This document shows, piece after piece, positions 47,042 through 55,118 of a DNA stretch of 64,000 nucleotides (the stretch's first letter is position 1; each line of letters opens with the position of its first letter). The stretch is from Geothrix limicola (GTDB taxonomy: Bacteria; Acidobacteriota; Holophagae; Holophagales; Holophagaceae). Where the stretch lies: assembly GCF_030268085.1 (NCBI RefSeq), contig NZ_BSDE01000001.1:434001-498000 (forward strand). The letters run 5' to 3'. The translations under genes were made by a program, and so were the position numbers. The notes below the pieces were generated by a model. That model was not told the origin of the DNA and did not search any database. It saw only the letters and a program-made list of their open reading frames with translations.

Positions 47042-47436
47042 AGGCCGTCGCCATCGGCCTCTTGAGGCACGGGAATCGCTGGTTCCTGCAGCGGCGCGAT
47101 CCATCCAATCCCGTGTTGCCGGGTCTGTGGGAATTCCCGGGCGGCAAGGTCGAGGAGGGCGAGACGCCCGAATCGGCCCTGATGCGTGAACTGCGCGAGG
47201 AACTGGGCGTGTCGCTCCACTTCGCGGAACCCATGCCCACGCTGGAAGGGGCCGTGCGGCTGCATCCTTTCCTCGTGCGGTCGGATGTGGCGCCCCGCAC
47301 GGACTTGGCTTGGGGCTGGTTCACGGCGGCGGACATGCTGCATCTGCCGGTACCGCCCCTGAACCTTCCCTTGATCGCCGCCCTGGCGCGGATCGCCGAC
47401 GAGTCCCAGCCTCCTCTTGCCGATCTGATAACCTGA
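47038..47436 (+). CDS. mutT: MutT-type Nudix hydrolase
   Basis: A 132-residue Nudix protein with a complete Nudix box, GGKVEEGETPESALMRELRE then ELGV, and the MutT-like N terminus KAVAIGLLRHGNRWFLQRRD. Probable 8-oxo-dGTP pyrophosphatase that sanitises the nucleotide pool; mutY, of the same repair pathway, lies at 50410-51504. The start is GTG at 47038 with GAGAGGGG upstream. Confidence 0.87.
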   Translation: MKAVAIGLLRHGNRWFLQRRDPSNPVLPGLWEFPGGKVEEGETPESALMRELREELGVSLHFAEPMPTLEGAVRLHPFLVRSDVAPRTDLAWGWFTAADMLHLPVPPLNLPLIAALARIADESQPPLADLIT

Positions 47437-47459
47437 AGCTTCCCAGGCCCGGAGATGCC

Positions 47460-48740
47460 ATGACGCGATTCCTCATTCGGACCTTCCTCTGCGCCCTGGC
47501 GGCGTCGGGGCTGTTCGCCCAGCAGACAGAGGTGGTGCTGAGCGCCACCAGCAGCGCGAAGCTCGTGTTGGGCATGACCTCGCCCAAGGTGACGGGGGTC
47601 GATGAAGCCTCCGTCGCCTCGGAGTTCACGGCCGTGCTCAAGCGGGATCTGGATGAGACGGGCGTCATCGCCATGCTGTCGGAACGGCTTCCCGCGAACT
47701 CGGCGCCGGTGAAGGCCTGGAAGGAAGCCGGGGCCCAGTGGCTGCTGAACACCAAGCTGACCAAGGCCGCCAACGGGGACCTCCAGCTGGAGGCCTCGGC
47801 GCTGGACACCGCGGCCGAGAAGGGCGTGTTCACCCGCACCTACAACGCCAACAAGATCGTGCCGCTGCGCTACCTCGCGCACTACCTGGCCGATGATCTG
47901 GTGGGCCGCCTGACGGGCGAAAAGGGCGTGGCCTCCAGCCGCATCGTCTTCGTGCGCCAGCTTTCGCCGGGCGTGAAGGAGATCTTCCAGGTGGACCGGG
48001 ACGGTGCGGGCCTGGTGCAGCTCACCCGGCACGGCAGCCTCACGCTGTCGCCCACGGTGGCCGTGGACGGCCGCCTGGCCTACATCACATACAAGGGTGG
48101 CGCGCCCGAGATCTGGGGCCAGCGCCGCAAGGACGGCCCCCACGAAAAGTTCTACCCCACCAGCGGGGCGGGGGGCATGCTCTCCTCGCCCGTGTGGTCG
48201 CCCGACGGCAAGCGCTTGGCCTTCGTCCAGGGCGACCGCCGCGGCAACACGGACATCATGGTGCTCGACCTGGCCACCAACCGGGCGCGGCGCCTGACGG
48301 ACGGCAACGGCATCAACACCGAACCCTGCTGGAATCCCAACGGGAACCAGATCGCCTTCACCTCGGATCGGGAGGGCGGCCCCCAGGTGTTCCTCATGCA
48401 GGATGACGGCTCGAACCTCCGCCGCCTCACCGGAGAGGGGCAGTACAACGCCAGCCCCGCCTGGAGTCCCAATGGCGCCATGGTCGCCTACGTTTCGCGT
48501 TTCGAGGGCAAGTTCGATCTTTTTGTCTACAAGCTGGGCGAAGGTAAGGCCTATCAGATCACCACGGGGGTGAGCACCTCCGAATCGCCCGCCTGGTCGC
48601 CGGACGAGCGCAGGCTCGTGTTCACGAGCAACCGCTTCGGCTCGTCCCAGCTCTTCACCAGCGATCTCTCGGGTCGGCAGATCCTGCGCCTGATGGACCT
48701 GGCGGGCTGCCAGAGCCCCCGCTGGATCAGGGGTAGATGA
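47460..48740 (+). CDS. tolB: Tol-Pal system protein TolB
   Basis: A 426-residue periplasmic protein with a signal peptide (to about residue 20, SGLFAQ), an N-terminal alpha/beta domain (~30-150) and a beta-propeller with repeats of the form SPVWSPDGKRLAFV, EPCWNPNGNQIAFTSDREGG, SPAWSPNGAMVAYVS and SPAWSPDERRLVFTSNRFG. It binds Pal and links the Tol energised complex to the outer membrane. GGAG 5 nt before the ATG marks the start. pal and cpoB follow; tolQ, tolR and tolA are not in the window. Confidence 0.93.
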   Translation: MTRFLIRTFLCALAASGLFAQQTEVVLSATSSAKLVLGMTSPKVTGVDEASVASEFTAVLKRDLDETGVIAMLSERLPANSAPVKAWKEAGAQWLLNTKLTKAANGDLQLEASALDTAAEKGVFTRTYNANKIVPLRYLAHYLADDLVGRLTGEKGVASSRIVFVRQLSPGVKEIFQVDRDGAGLVQLTRHGSLTLSPTVAVDGRLAYITYKGGAPEIWGQRRKDGPHEKFYPTSGAGGMLSSPVWSPDGKRLAFVQGDRRGNTDIMVLDLATNRARRLTDGNGINTEPCWNPNGNQIAFTSDREGGPQVFLMQDDGSNLRRLTGEGQYNASPAWSPNGAMVAYVSRFEGKFDLFVYKLGEGKAYQITTGVSTSESPAWSPDERRLVFTSNRFGSSQLFTSDLSGRQILRLMDLAGCQSPRWIRGR

Positions 48741-48773
48741 AAAAATATGGCAATGTCGTGAGTTCTGGCGTTC

Positions 48774-48779
48774 TATACT
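48774..48779 (+). promoter_or_regulatory. Candidate -10 box upstream of pal
   Basis: TATACT lies 26 bp before the pal start in an AT-rich spacer after tolB. No good -35 is seen at 16-18 bp, so a separate pal promoter is only suggested. Confidence 0.35.
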
Positions 48780-48805
48780 CGAGTCCATCCAGGAGGAACA
48801 ACCCC

Positions 48806-49525
48806 ATGCGATACGGAACCTACCTCGTCCCTGCAGCCGTCGTGCTCACCCTTGGCAGCTTGGCTTGCAAGCCCCCCAAGACCGCCGAGCAGATCAAGCA
48901 GGAGACGCAGGCTGCCTTCAACGAAGGCGTCCAGGCGTTCAAGGACGGGAAGGCTCGTGAGACGAACCCGTACGTGAACGACAAGGAAAACCCGCACAAG
49001 ATGCAGGGCTGGTACGACGGCTGGGACAAGGCCAAGGCCGACAAGGATGCCGCTGACAAGGCCGCCGCCGACAAGGCTGCCGCCGACAAGGCCGCCGCCG
49101 ACGCGAAGGCCGCCGCCGACCGCGCCGCCGCCGAAGAGGCTGCCCGCAAGGCCGCCGAGGCCGAAAAGGCTGCCGCCTTCAAGGCTGCCGCCGCCAAGGT
49201 GCTCGTGAACATCCACTTCGACTACGACAAGTCGGAGATCAAGGAGAAGGACCGCGCCATCCTGCAGGGCATCGCCGACTTCATGAAGGCCTACCCCGCT
49301 GCCAAGGTTGAGATCGAAGGCCACTGCGACGAGCGCGGCACCAACGAGTACAACCTCGCCCTCGGCAACAAGCGCGCCGCCGCCGCCCTCGCCTACCTGA
49401 AGACCCTGGGCGTCGACGAAGCCCGCTTCACCACCATCAGCTACGGCAAGGAAAAGCCCCTTTGCACCGAGGCGAAGGAAGCCTGCTGGAGCCAGAACCG
49501 CCGCGGCGAGTTCAAGCTCAAGTAA
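48806..49525 (+). CDS. pal: Peptidoglycan-associated lipoprotein Pal with RMF-like motif and Ala-rich coiled coil
   Basis: A 239-residue lipoprotein with lipobox LGSLAC (C21). Residues 41-76 have an unusual pattern, G-x2-A-x3-G-x5-NPY then W-x2-GW-x2-A, which matches the ribosome modulation factor motif spacing. Residues ~76-130 are near-identical KAAADKAAAD-type repeats forming a charged helix. The C-terminal OmpA-like domain (VNIHFDYDKSEIKEKDRAIL, IEGHCDERGTNEYNLALGNK) binds peptidoglycan. AGGAGG at 48791-48796 selects the ATG at 48806. It anchors the outer membrane to the wall with TolB. Confidence 0.93.
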   Translation: MRYGTYLVPAAVVLTLGSLACKPPKTAEQIKQETQAAFNEGVQAFKDGKARETNPYVNDKENPHKMQGWYDGWDKAKADKDAADKAAADKAAADKAAADAKAAADRAAAEEAARKAAEAEKAAAFKAAAAKVLVNIHFDYDKSEIKEKDRAILQGIADFMKAYPAAKVEIEGHCDERGTNEYNLALGNKRAAAALAYLKTLGVDEARFTTISYGKEKPLCTEAKEACWSQNRRGEFKLK

Positions 49526-49542
49526 CCTGGTCCGCATCGCGT

Positions 49543-49575
49543 GAAGCGGGGGCGAAAGCCCCCGCTTCTTTTCTT
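49543..49575 (+). terminator. Intrinsic terminator after pal
   Basis: An 11-bp GC-rich stem (49543-49553 with 49558-49568) closed by a GAAA tetraloop and followed by TTTTCTT. A textbook rho-independent terminator 17 nt after the pal stop. Confidence 0.85.
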
Positions 49576-49652
49576 CGGGGGTTCCCGATGACGCGCATAC
49601 CCCCGAACCCCCGCGCCGGGGCCTGGATGAACCCGGCCCCGGCTTTCATCAA
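49573..49652 (+). repeat. Diverged single copy of the 80-bp hairpin repeat
   Basis: It contains cgggggttc (49576-49584) pairing with gaacccccg (49605-49613), then gccggggcc (49615-49623) pairing with ggccccggc (49635-49643), ending tttcatc. The outer sequence and order match the reverse complement of the tandem unit at 51551-51819, but the inner stem has a different sequence that still pairs perfectly. Confidence 0.6.
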
Positions 49653-49696
49653 ACAACCACTTTTCGATTAGCATGAAGTCGAGTCCTGGAGTTCCC

Positions 49697-50413
49697 ATGA
49701 GCGCCCGCACGATGATGCTTCCCGCCCTGGCCGCGCTGCTTGCCATCGGATGCGGATCCGAGGAACAACTTCGCCGTGTGGAGCAGGAAGTAGGCGATCT
49801 CAAGCTGGAGGTCTTCAAGCTCCGCCAGGTGGTGGAGGAGGGCAACAAGAAGGCGCAGGCGGATCAGGACGCCGCCGCCGAGGCCCGCGTGCAGGATCGC
49901 CGCTTCCAGGCGGATCTGCAGGAGAGCCTGCGCCAGGTCCAGGACACCACCCGCGTGATGAACAACCGGCTCGGCAGCCTGCCCAAGGGCGGGACCCGGC
50001 CTCCCGTCGAAGGGCCCGCGCCGACCACGACCGCCGCCGAGGACGAGCGCGCCTACAACGCCGCGGTGCTGGACTACAACCGGGGCAACTATCCCCTCGC
50101 GGCCGAGGGCCTCGAACTCTTCCTGAAGACCTATCCGCAGAGCGCGAAGCGGCCCGACGCCCTCTTTTTCCTGGGCCTCTGCCACTACAACCAGCGCGCC
50201 TACGACAAGGCCCAGACGACCTTCGATCGCATCATCAAGGATCACGCGGCCTCGCCCCAGTTCCTCCCGGCGAAGCTCAAGCGCGCCCAGTGCCTGCTCA
50301 AGCAGGGCCTGAAGCCCGCCGCCGTGAAGGCCTTCCGCGAGCTGGTGGACGGGTTCTCCGGTAGCGCCGAGGCCCGCACGGCCCAGCAGGAACTGAGCGA
50401 CCTGGGGCTTTAG
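49697..50413 (+). CDS. cpoB: Tol-Pal system coordinator CpoB (YbgF-like)
   Basis: A 238-residue protein. A signal sequence ends LLAIGC, a lipobox, unlike soluble E. coli CpoB. Residues ~20-90 are a coiled coil (VEQEVGDLKLEVFKLRQVVE), a Pro-rich linker follows, and three TPR units fill the C-terminal half (YNRGNYPLAAEGLELFLKTY, then YDKAQTTFDRIIKDH). CpoB coordinates Tol with cell-wall synthesis at division. It follows pal across a terminator and a hairpin repeat, so it may have its own promoter. Its stop overlaps that of mutY on the other strand. Confidence 0.88.
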   Translation: MSARTMMLPALAALLAIGCGSEEQLRRVEQEVGDLKLEVFKLRQVVEEGNKKAQADQDAAAEARVQDRRFQADLQESLRQVQDTTRVMNNRLGSLPKGGTRPPVEGPAPTTTAAEDERAYNAAVLDYNRGNYPLAAEGLELFLKTYPQSAKRPDALFFLGLCHYNQRAYDKAQTTFDRIIKDHAASPQFLPAKLKRAQCLLKQGLKPAAVKAFRELVDGFSGSAEARTAQQELSDLGL

Positions 50414-51504
50414 ACCGCCGAGCAGGCCCGGATCAGCGCCGCGGGATCCGGGGCTTCCATGGGCACCTGTCCCGGCGTCTCCAGCAGGTCGCGCAGGCGC
50501 TGATCCCGCTTGCCCAGGGGGAGCGCCGCGAGCTCGGCGCGGGGCACCCAGCGCAGGCCTGGGGCGGGCGTGAAGCGGGCGTCCAGGCTGAGGTGCAGGG
50601 GGTTCACCGCTTCGCGACGATGGGTGTAAACCTGGGTCCAGCCCGGCCAGGCACGGACGGCCCCTGGAGCGGGCACCAGGGCCTGGAGGGAGGGCTCGGC
50701 GGCTTCGAGGGCGGGCCAGCGCCAAAGCCCCGCCAGCAGCCCCTTGGCGGCAGGCGGATGGAGCAGCACGTGGCCTTCCGCTTCGAGGGCGTAGAGCCAC
50801 AGGGTGGAGGCCTTCGGCTTCGGCCGTTTCGCCACCGGCGGGATGTCGCCGGTCCTCCCAGTGAGATGGGCTCCGCATCGCTCCGAAAGGGGGCAGGTCG
50901 CGCAGACGGGTGAGGGTAAACAAATCGTGGCGCCCAGCTCCATGAGGGCCTGGGTCATGCGGGAGGGGCCGTGCGCCGCGAGGGCGGGCTCAAGCCAGGT
51001 CCGGAAGCGGACGGCCTGGTCCTTGGGATCCCCTTCGATCAGCAGCAGGCGCGCCAGCACGCGGAAGGCGTTGCCATCGAGGGCCGGCGTGGGCCACTGG
51101 AACGCGATGGATCCCACCGCGGCGGCGGTGTAGGGGCCGAGGCCCGGTAGGCCGGTCAGCCCATCCAGATCGGTGGGCCAGCCCTCCGCGGCCACGGTTC
51201 CCGCGGCGGCCTTCAGGAAGCGCGCGCGGCGGTAATAGCCCAAGCCCTCCCAGGCCTTGTGGACGGCGTCTTCCCCGGCTTCGGCGAGGTGCTGCGGCGT
51301 CGGAAACTGCTCCATCCAGCGGTTGAAATAGGGCGTGACGGTGGCGACCTGGGTCTGCTGCAGCATCAGCTCCGAGACCAGCACCGCGTAGGGATCCGGA
51401 TGGGGCGCATCCAGATCCGCCGCCCGCCAGGGCAGATCGCGCCGCACCCGATCGAACCAGGGCGCCAGCGGCGCGAGAAGCTCAGGAGAAGGAATCCACG
51501 ACAT
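50410..51504 (-). CDS. mutY: A/G-specific adenine glycosylase
   Basis: A 364-residue base-excision-repair enzyme removing A opposite 8-oxoG. SELMLQQTQVATVTPYF contains the catalytic Glu, GLGYYRRARFLKAAA and LTGLPGLGPYTAAAVGSIAF are the helix-hairpin-helix region with LDGNAFRVLARLL after, and the Fe-S cluster cysteines are C-x6-C-x2-C-x5-C in CLPSPVCATCPLSERC. The C-terminal Nudix-like 8-oxoG-recognition domain is present. MutT is encoded 3 kb away. Confidence 0.94.
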   Translation of the reverse strand: MSWIPSPELLAPLAPWFDRVRRDLPWRAADLDAPHPDPYAVLVSELMLQQTQVATVTPYFNRWMEQFPTPQHLAEAGEDAVHKAWEGLGYYRRARFLKAAAGTVAAEGWPTDLDGLTGLPGLGPYTAAAVGSIAFQWPTPALDGNAFRVLARLLLIEGDPKDQAVRFRTWLEPALAAHGPSRMTQALMELGATICLPSPVCATCPLSERCGAHLTGRTGDIPPVAKRPKPKASTLWLYALEAEGHVLLHPPAAKGLLAGLWRWPALEAAEPSLQALVPAPGAVRAWPGWTQVYTHRREAVNPLHLSLDARFTPAPGLRWVPRAELAALPLGKRDQRLRDLLETPGQVPMEAPDPAALIRACSAV

Positions 51505-51550
51505 GTTTTGACGCTACCAGTTCTCGCAGGCCGAAAGCAGGATCGCGAGG

Positions 51551-51819
51551 GTATTCGCACAGCGAGGAACCCCCGGAGAGGATGAAAGCAGGATCTCGGC
51601 TTTGCCGAGATCCTGCGCGGGGGTCCGGGGGTGTTCGCGCAGCGAGGAACCCGCGGAGAGGATGAAAGCAGGAGCGCGGCTTTGCCGAGATCCTGCGCGG
51701 GGGCCCGGGGGTGTTCGCGCAGCGAGGAACCCCCGGAGAGGATGAAAGCAGGAGCGCGGCTTCGCCGAGATCCTGCGCGGGGGTCCGGGGGTGTTCGCGC
51801 AGCGTGGAACCCCCGGATA
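51551..51819. repeat. 80-bp tandem repeat with nested hairpins, about 3.4 copies
   Basis: Units start at 51551, 51631, 51711 and 51791 (partial), with a period of exactly 80 bp and few differences. Each unit contains gaacccccgga and tccgggggtgttc, which can pair, enclosing a second hairpin; in the first unit gcaggatctcggc and gccgagatcctgc pair perfectly over 13 bp around a TTT loop. The 80-bp period rotates the frame, so it does not code. It fills the gap between mutY and the tRNA terminator. It is not CRISPR, because units are contiguous with no unique spacers. Confidence 0.88.
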
Positions 51820-51825
51820 GAACTG

Positions 51826-51865
51826 CCAAAGAAAAAGCGCCGGAAGACCGGCGCTTTTTCTTTGG
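51826..51865. terminator. Bidirectional terminator of tRNA-Leu
   Basis: A perfect 18-bp palindrome (51826-51843 with 51848-51865, loop aaga) with A and T tracts on both sides (aaagaaaaagcgccgg...). It ends transcription of the minus-strand tRNA and overlaps its CCA end. Confidence 0.88.
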
Positions 51866-51948
51866 TGCCCGCGAGCAGACTCGAACTGCTACGGCTTGTG
51901 GCCACCACCCCCTCAAGATGGCGTGTCTACCAATTTCACCACGCGGGC
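51863..51948 (-). tRNA. leuU: tRNA-Leu (anticodon GAG)
   Basis: An 86-nt class II tRNA. The acceptor arms GCCCGCG and CGCGGGC pair fully, the D-loop has AATTGGTAGACAC, the anticodon stem CCATC/GGTGG encloses loop TTGAGGG (anticodon GAG), a long variable arm follows, and the T-arm contains GTTCGAGTC. CCA is encoded. It lies 61 nt downstream of secG on the same strand; the secG-leuU(GAG) order is also found in E. coli. Confidence 0.95.
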
Positions 51949-52009
51949 AACGTGGAAACCTAAGTGTCTCTCAAAGCGCGGATGCAGTCAATCACCCGTT
52001 TTGCAGAGC

Positions 52010-52345
52010 CTACTTCTTGACGGGTGCAGGCGCGGGAACGGCAGGCGCGGGAACCGCGGGAGCGGGCGTCGTGGCGACGGCCTTGTCCATCGTCTTGTCC
52101 AGCACCGAGCGGTTCTCGCGGATGATCAGGACTTCAATGAACAGGGTGGTGGCGAGGAAGCCCGCCGCCAGCCAGTAGGTGGCCTTGGAGAGGAAGGGCG
52201 TGGCGCCCTGGGCGCCGAAGGCCGAATTGGCGCCGCCCCCACCGAAGGAAGCCCCGAGACCGCCCTTGGTGCCGGGCTGCAGGAGCACCGTCCCGATGAG
52301 GAGGACACCGAAGAGAACGAGAAGTGTGATGGCGAGGCCGTTCAT
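52010..52345 (-). CDS. secG: Preprotein translocase subunit SecG
   Basis: A 111-residue SecG with two membrane helices ([20 protein letters not shown] and a second near residues 55-75) separated by the conserved loop [18 protein letters not shown] Pro/Ala tail ending APAPVKK is an extension. SecG assists SecYE-mediated export. GGAG precedes the ATG at 52345. tRNA-Leu follows and may share its transcript. Confidence 0.92.
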   Translation of the reverse strand: MNGLAITLLVLFGVLLIGTVLLQPGTKGGLGASFGGGGANSAFGAQGATPFLSKATYWLAAGFLATTLFIEVLIIRENRSVLDKTMDKAVATTPAPAVPAPAVPAPAPVKK

Positions 52346-52383
52346 GGAAACTCCGAACCTCCTAGTCTGCCATGCCGGGCCGC

Positions 52384-53415
52384 CTACATCCATAGCCCCG
52401 TGAGGCTGGGGGCCTGCAGCACGCGGTGCACGGCCTCGGCCCGCTCCACCAGGCGGATGAAATCCGAGGGCAGAAGGGCCTGGGGACCGTCGCTGAGGGC
52501 TTTTTCGGGGTGGCAGTGGGTTTCGACCAGCAGCCCGTCCGCGCCCACGGCCACGCCCGCGAGGGCGCAGGGGATGACGAGGTCGCGCCGCCCGGTGGCG
52601 TGGCTCGGGTCCACCATCACAGGCAAGTGCGTGAGGGCCTTGGCGGCGGGAACGACGCTGACATCCAGGGTGTTGCGGGCGTGATCGGACCAGGTGCGGA
52701 TGCCGCGCTCGCAGAGCACCAGGTTCCGGTTGCCCTCACCCAGCACGTATTCGGCGGCGTAGAGCCATTCTTCGAGGGTCGCGGAAGGGCCGCGCTTGAG
52801 CAGCACGGGCTTGCCGCAGCGTCCGGCGCGGCGCAGCAGGGCGAAGTTCTGCATGTTGCGCGCGCCGATCTGCACCATGTCGGCGCTCTGCTCCACCGCA
52901 TCGAAGGTCTCGACCTCCGTGGCCTCGGTGACGATGCCCAGATCGAACTCGGCGCGCACTTCCTCCAATAGGCGCAGCCCTTCAAGTCCCAGGCCCTGGA
53001 ACGCGTAGGGGCTCGTCCGCGGCTTGTAGGCCCCGGCCCGCAGCAGCTTCACGCCGGCTTCGGCCACGTAGCGCGCCACGGTGAAGAGCTGTTCGCGGCT
53101 TTCCACGCCGCAGGGGCCGCCCACGAGCGCGAGGGCGGAGCCGCCGATCTTCACGCTTCGTACGTCCACCACCGTGCGGCCCGCCACGGCGTCCGCGCTG
53201 GCCAGCTTGTAGGGGCTGGTGATGGGTACCACGCGGCGCACGCCGTCCATGGGTTCGATGCGGTCGGGCTTCAGGGCCTTGGAGGCGTTGGGCGCCACGA
53301 TGCTGAGAGCCTCGGGTGTTTCATTCACCTGACAACGGATGCCGGCGGCCTCTAAGAGCGACAGAACCTCCTTCACCTGGTCCGGCGTGGCATGATTTTC
53401 CATAAGGATGAGCAT
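52384..53415 (-). CDS. aroF: 3-deoxy-7-phosphoheptulonate (DAHP) synthase, type I-beta
   Basis: A 343-residue enzyme of the first shikimate step. The N-terminal ~70 residues ([20 protein letters not shown]) form the ferredoxin-like regulatory domain of the I-beta group. The barrel shows [75 protein letters not shown] and [20 protein letters not shown] upstream supports the start at 53415; the much longer open frame upstream is antisense to the next gene. Whether it makes DAHP and not KDO8P is settled by the regulatory domain. Confidence 0.93.
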   Translation of the reverse strand: MLILMENHATPDQVKEVLSLLEAAGIRCQVNETPEALSIVAPNASKALKPDRIEPMDGVRRVVPITSPYKLASADAVAGRTVVDVRSVKIGGSALALVGGPCGVESREQLFTVARYVAEAGVKLLRAGAYKPRTSPYAFQGLGLEGLRLLEEVRAEFDLGIVTEATEVETFDAVEQSADMVQIGARNMQNFALLRRAGRCGKPVLLKRGPSATLEEWLYAAEYVLGEGNRNLVLCERGIRTWSDHARNTLDVSVVPAAKALTHLPVMVDPSHATGRRDLVIPCALAGVAVGADGLLVETHCHPEKALSDGPQALLPSDFIRLVERAEAVHRVLQAPSLTGLWM

Positions 53416-53511
53416 GGAGTGGCCTCGGAAGGCCATTCTACCGGGAGCCAGGAGGCCGCTCCTGGACACCTTCGCGCCAACGGACGCACACTTAGGCATC
53501 GGAGGTCTCCC

Positions 53512-54369
53512 ATGAGGCGCGCTCCCTGGCTGTTCCTTGCTCCCATCGTGTTCGTCATTGGATGCACCCGGCCCGAAGTGGAGGCGTTCCGGCAGCGCCC
53601 GGCGCCGGTCAGCGTGGCCGTGAGCCTGCCCGCGGGCCTGGAAGACCGCGAGGGCTTCCAGCGGGAGTACGCCTCGGCCCTGCGCGCCAGGCTTGCCACG
53701 CGCGTCGTCGTGGTGCCCGAAGGGGTCAAGCCACCGGTGGGCGCCGCCGAACTGCGTGTCGAGATCCGGAACATCTCCCCGGCGCCGAGCCAGCCCAGCG
53801 CCGCCGCCGTCGGCGTCGCCACAGGGGTGACCGTGGGCGCCTTCAGCACCATGTCGGGCAACCGCGGCTGGGGTGTGATGGATGGCCTCTTCTGGGGCCT
53901 CTGGGCCGGCACCCATGCGGCCATGCACCGCGATCGCGTGCAGGACCGCCTCGGATACGAACCCCAGGTGGTGCGGGCGGAGGTGAGCCTCCTGCAGGCC
54001 GGGAATCTCGAGCCCCTGTGGGTGGAATCCATCGGACCCGCCGAAGTGGTCGAAGCCATGGATCCCCTGCCGCCCGGATACCGCGACGACGACGGCCGCA
54101 TCCGCGAGGAGGAGGCCCGGGGCTTCGCCCGGGTGGTGGTGGCCAAGCTGTCTTCCTACTTCCAGTGGACGCGCTTCACGGATCAGCGCTTCTACGAAGA
54201 TCCCTCGGCGCCCAGAGAACGCACACCGGCCCCTCCGCCTCCGAAGCCGCAGACGCCGAGGACGCCGCAACCCACTGAACCGCCCCCGCCGCCTCCGGCC
54301 GTGCCGCCGCCCCCGCCGGGAACCTCGCCCGAGCCCATGGGTGAGCCCGGTCCGGAGCCGAAGCACTGA
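53512..54369 (+). CDS. Lipoprotein of unknown function with Pro-rich tail
   Basis: A 285-residue protein with lipobox FVIGC near residue 18. The middle contains a Gly-rich segment (VGVATGVTVGAFSTMSGNRG) and resembles DUF4136-type envelope lipoproteins only loosely. The last ~50 residues are almost entirely Pro with Glu, Thr and Lys (PPPPKPQTPRTPQPTEPPPP), suggesting a periplasm-spanning or flexible tail. GGAGG at 53501-53505 marks the start. It overlaps the zinc-ribbon gene by one base. Confidence 0.72.
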   Translation: MRRAPWLFLAPIVFVIGCTRPEVEAFRQRPAPVSVAVSLPAGLEDREGFQREYASALRARLATRVVVVPEGVKPPVGAAELRVEIRNISPAPSQPSAAAVGVATGVTVGAFSTMSGNRGWGVMDGLFWGLWAGTHAAMHRDRVQDRLGYEPQVVRAEVSLLQAGNLEPLWVESIGPAEVVEAMDPLPPGYRDDDGRIREEEARGFARVVVAKLSSYFQWTRFTDQRFYEDPSAPRERTPAPPPPKPQTPRTPQPTEPPPPPPAVPPPPPGTSPEPMGEPGPEPKH

Positions 54370-55112
54370 TGGAAACCCGCGTCATTCGCTGTTCCGGATG
54401 CGGCGCCTCAGTGCCTCCGGATGCCACCCAATGTCCCTACTGCCGGGCCCAATTGGCCACGGTGGCCTGCCCGGCCTGCTTCGCCCTGGTTCCGCTGAGC
54501 GCCAGCCATTGTCCCGGGTGCGGCGCGGCCCTGGCCCCGCGTGAGGCCGTGACGCCCGATGGCGCGCCCTGTCCCGCCTGCGCCAAGCCCCTGGCCTCGG
54601 CCAAGGTGGGTGACCTGGATTGCCGGGAATGTCTGGCCTGCGGCGGCCTTTGGCTGGAGCGGTCCGTCTTCGAACAGCTGGGATCCAGCCGCGAACGCCA
54701 GGGCGCCGTGCTGGGCGCACTGCCCGCGCCCGATGCGCCAAGCACGGGCCGGCTGGAGCCCGTGCAGTACCGACCCTGTCCGAGCTGCCGCCAGCGGATG
54801 AACCGCGTGAACTACGCCAAGCGGTCCGGTGTGGTGGTGGATGTCTGCAAGGCCCACGGCCTCTGGTTCGACAAGGATGAACTGCGCCGCGTCCTGGCCT
54901 TCGTCGAAGGAGGCGGATTGGACCGCGCGCGCGAACTGGAAATCGAAGAACTGAAAGCGGCGAAACGGGCCGCGGAGCTGCCGGGCCATCCCCATCCCGC
55001 CTCGTCCTATGAATTCCAGCAGCAGATGAACGCCCAGGGCCATTGGCTCAGCGGTGCGGGCCTGCTGGGCCTCGCCGCCGAGGTGGCGGGCATCTTCCTC
55101 GATCGGGAGTGA
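54369..55112 (+). CDS. Zinc-ribbon protein with TFIIB-type zinc finger
   Basis: A 247-residue protein with about five CxxC-type zinc sites: CSGCGA/CPYC, CPACFA/CPGCGA, CPACAK with CRECLACGGLWLER (zf-TFIIB signature), and CPSCRQRMN with VDVCKAHGLWFDKDEL. The C-terminal part has a charged helix (ARELEIEELKAAKRAAEL) and a hydrophobic end (LSGAGLLGLAAEVAGIFL). Function unknown. Its start overlaps the preceding lipoprotein stop (TGATG), implying co-translation. Confidence 0.8.
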   Translation: METRVIRCSGCGASVPPDATQCPYCRAQLATVACPACFALVPLSASHCPGCGAALAPREAVTPDGAPCPACAKPLASAKVGDLDCRECLACGGLWLERSVFEQLGSSRERQGAVLGALPAPDAPSTGRLEPVQYRPCPSCRQRMNRVNYAKRSGVVVDVCKAHGLWFDKDELRRVLAFVEGGGLDRARELEIEELKAAKRAAELPGHPHPASSYEFQQQMNAQGHWLSGAGLLGLAAEVAGIFLDRE

Positions 55113-55118
55113 TCTTCA

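Noticed and set aside
51551-51819. Considered a CRISPR array because of regularly spaced repeats
   Set aside because: The 80-bp units are contiguous and nearly identical throughout, there are no unique spacers, and no cas genes are present.
53416-54366. N-terminal extension of the DAHP synthase frame (about 317 extra codons)
   Set aside because: It is antisense to the lipoprotein gene, is low-complexity, and the enzyme aligns from the start at 53415.
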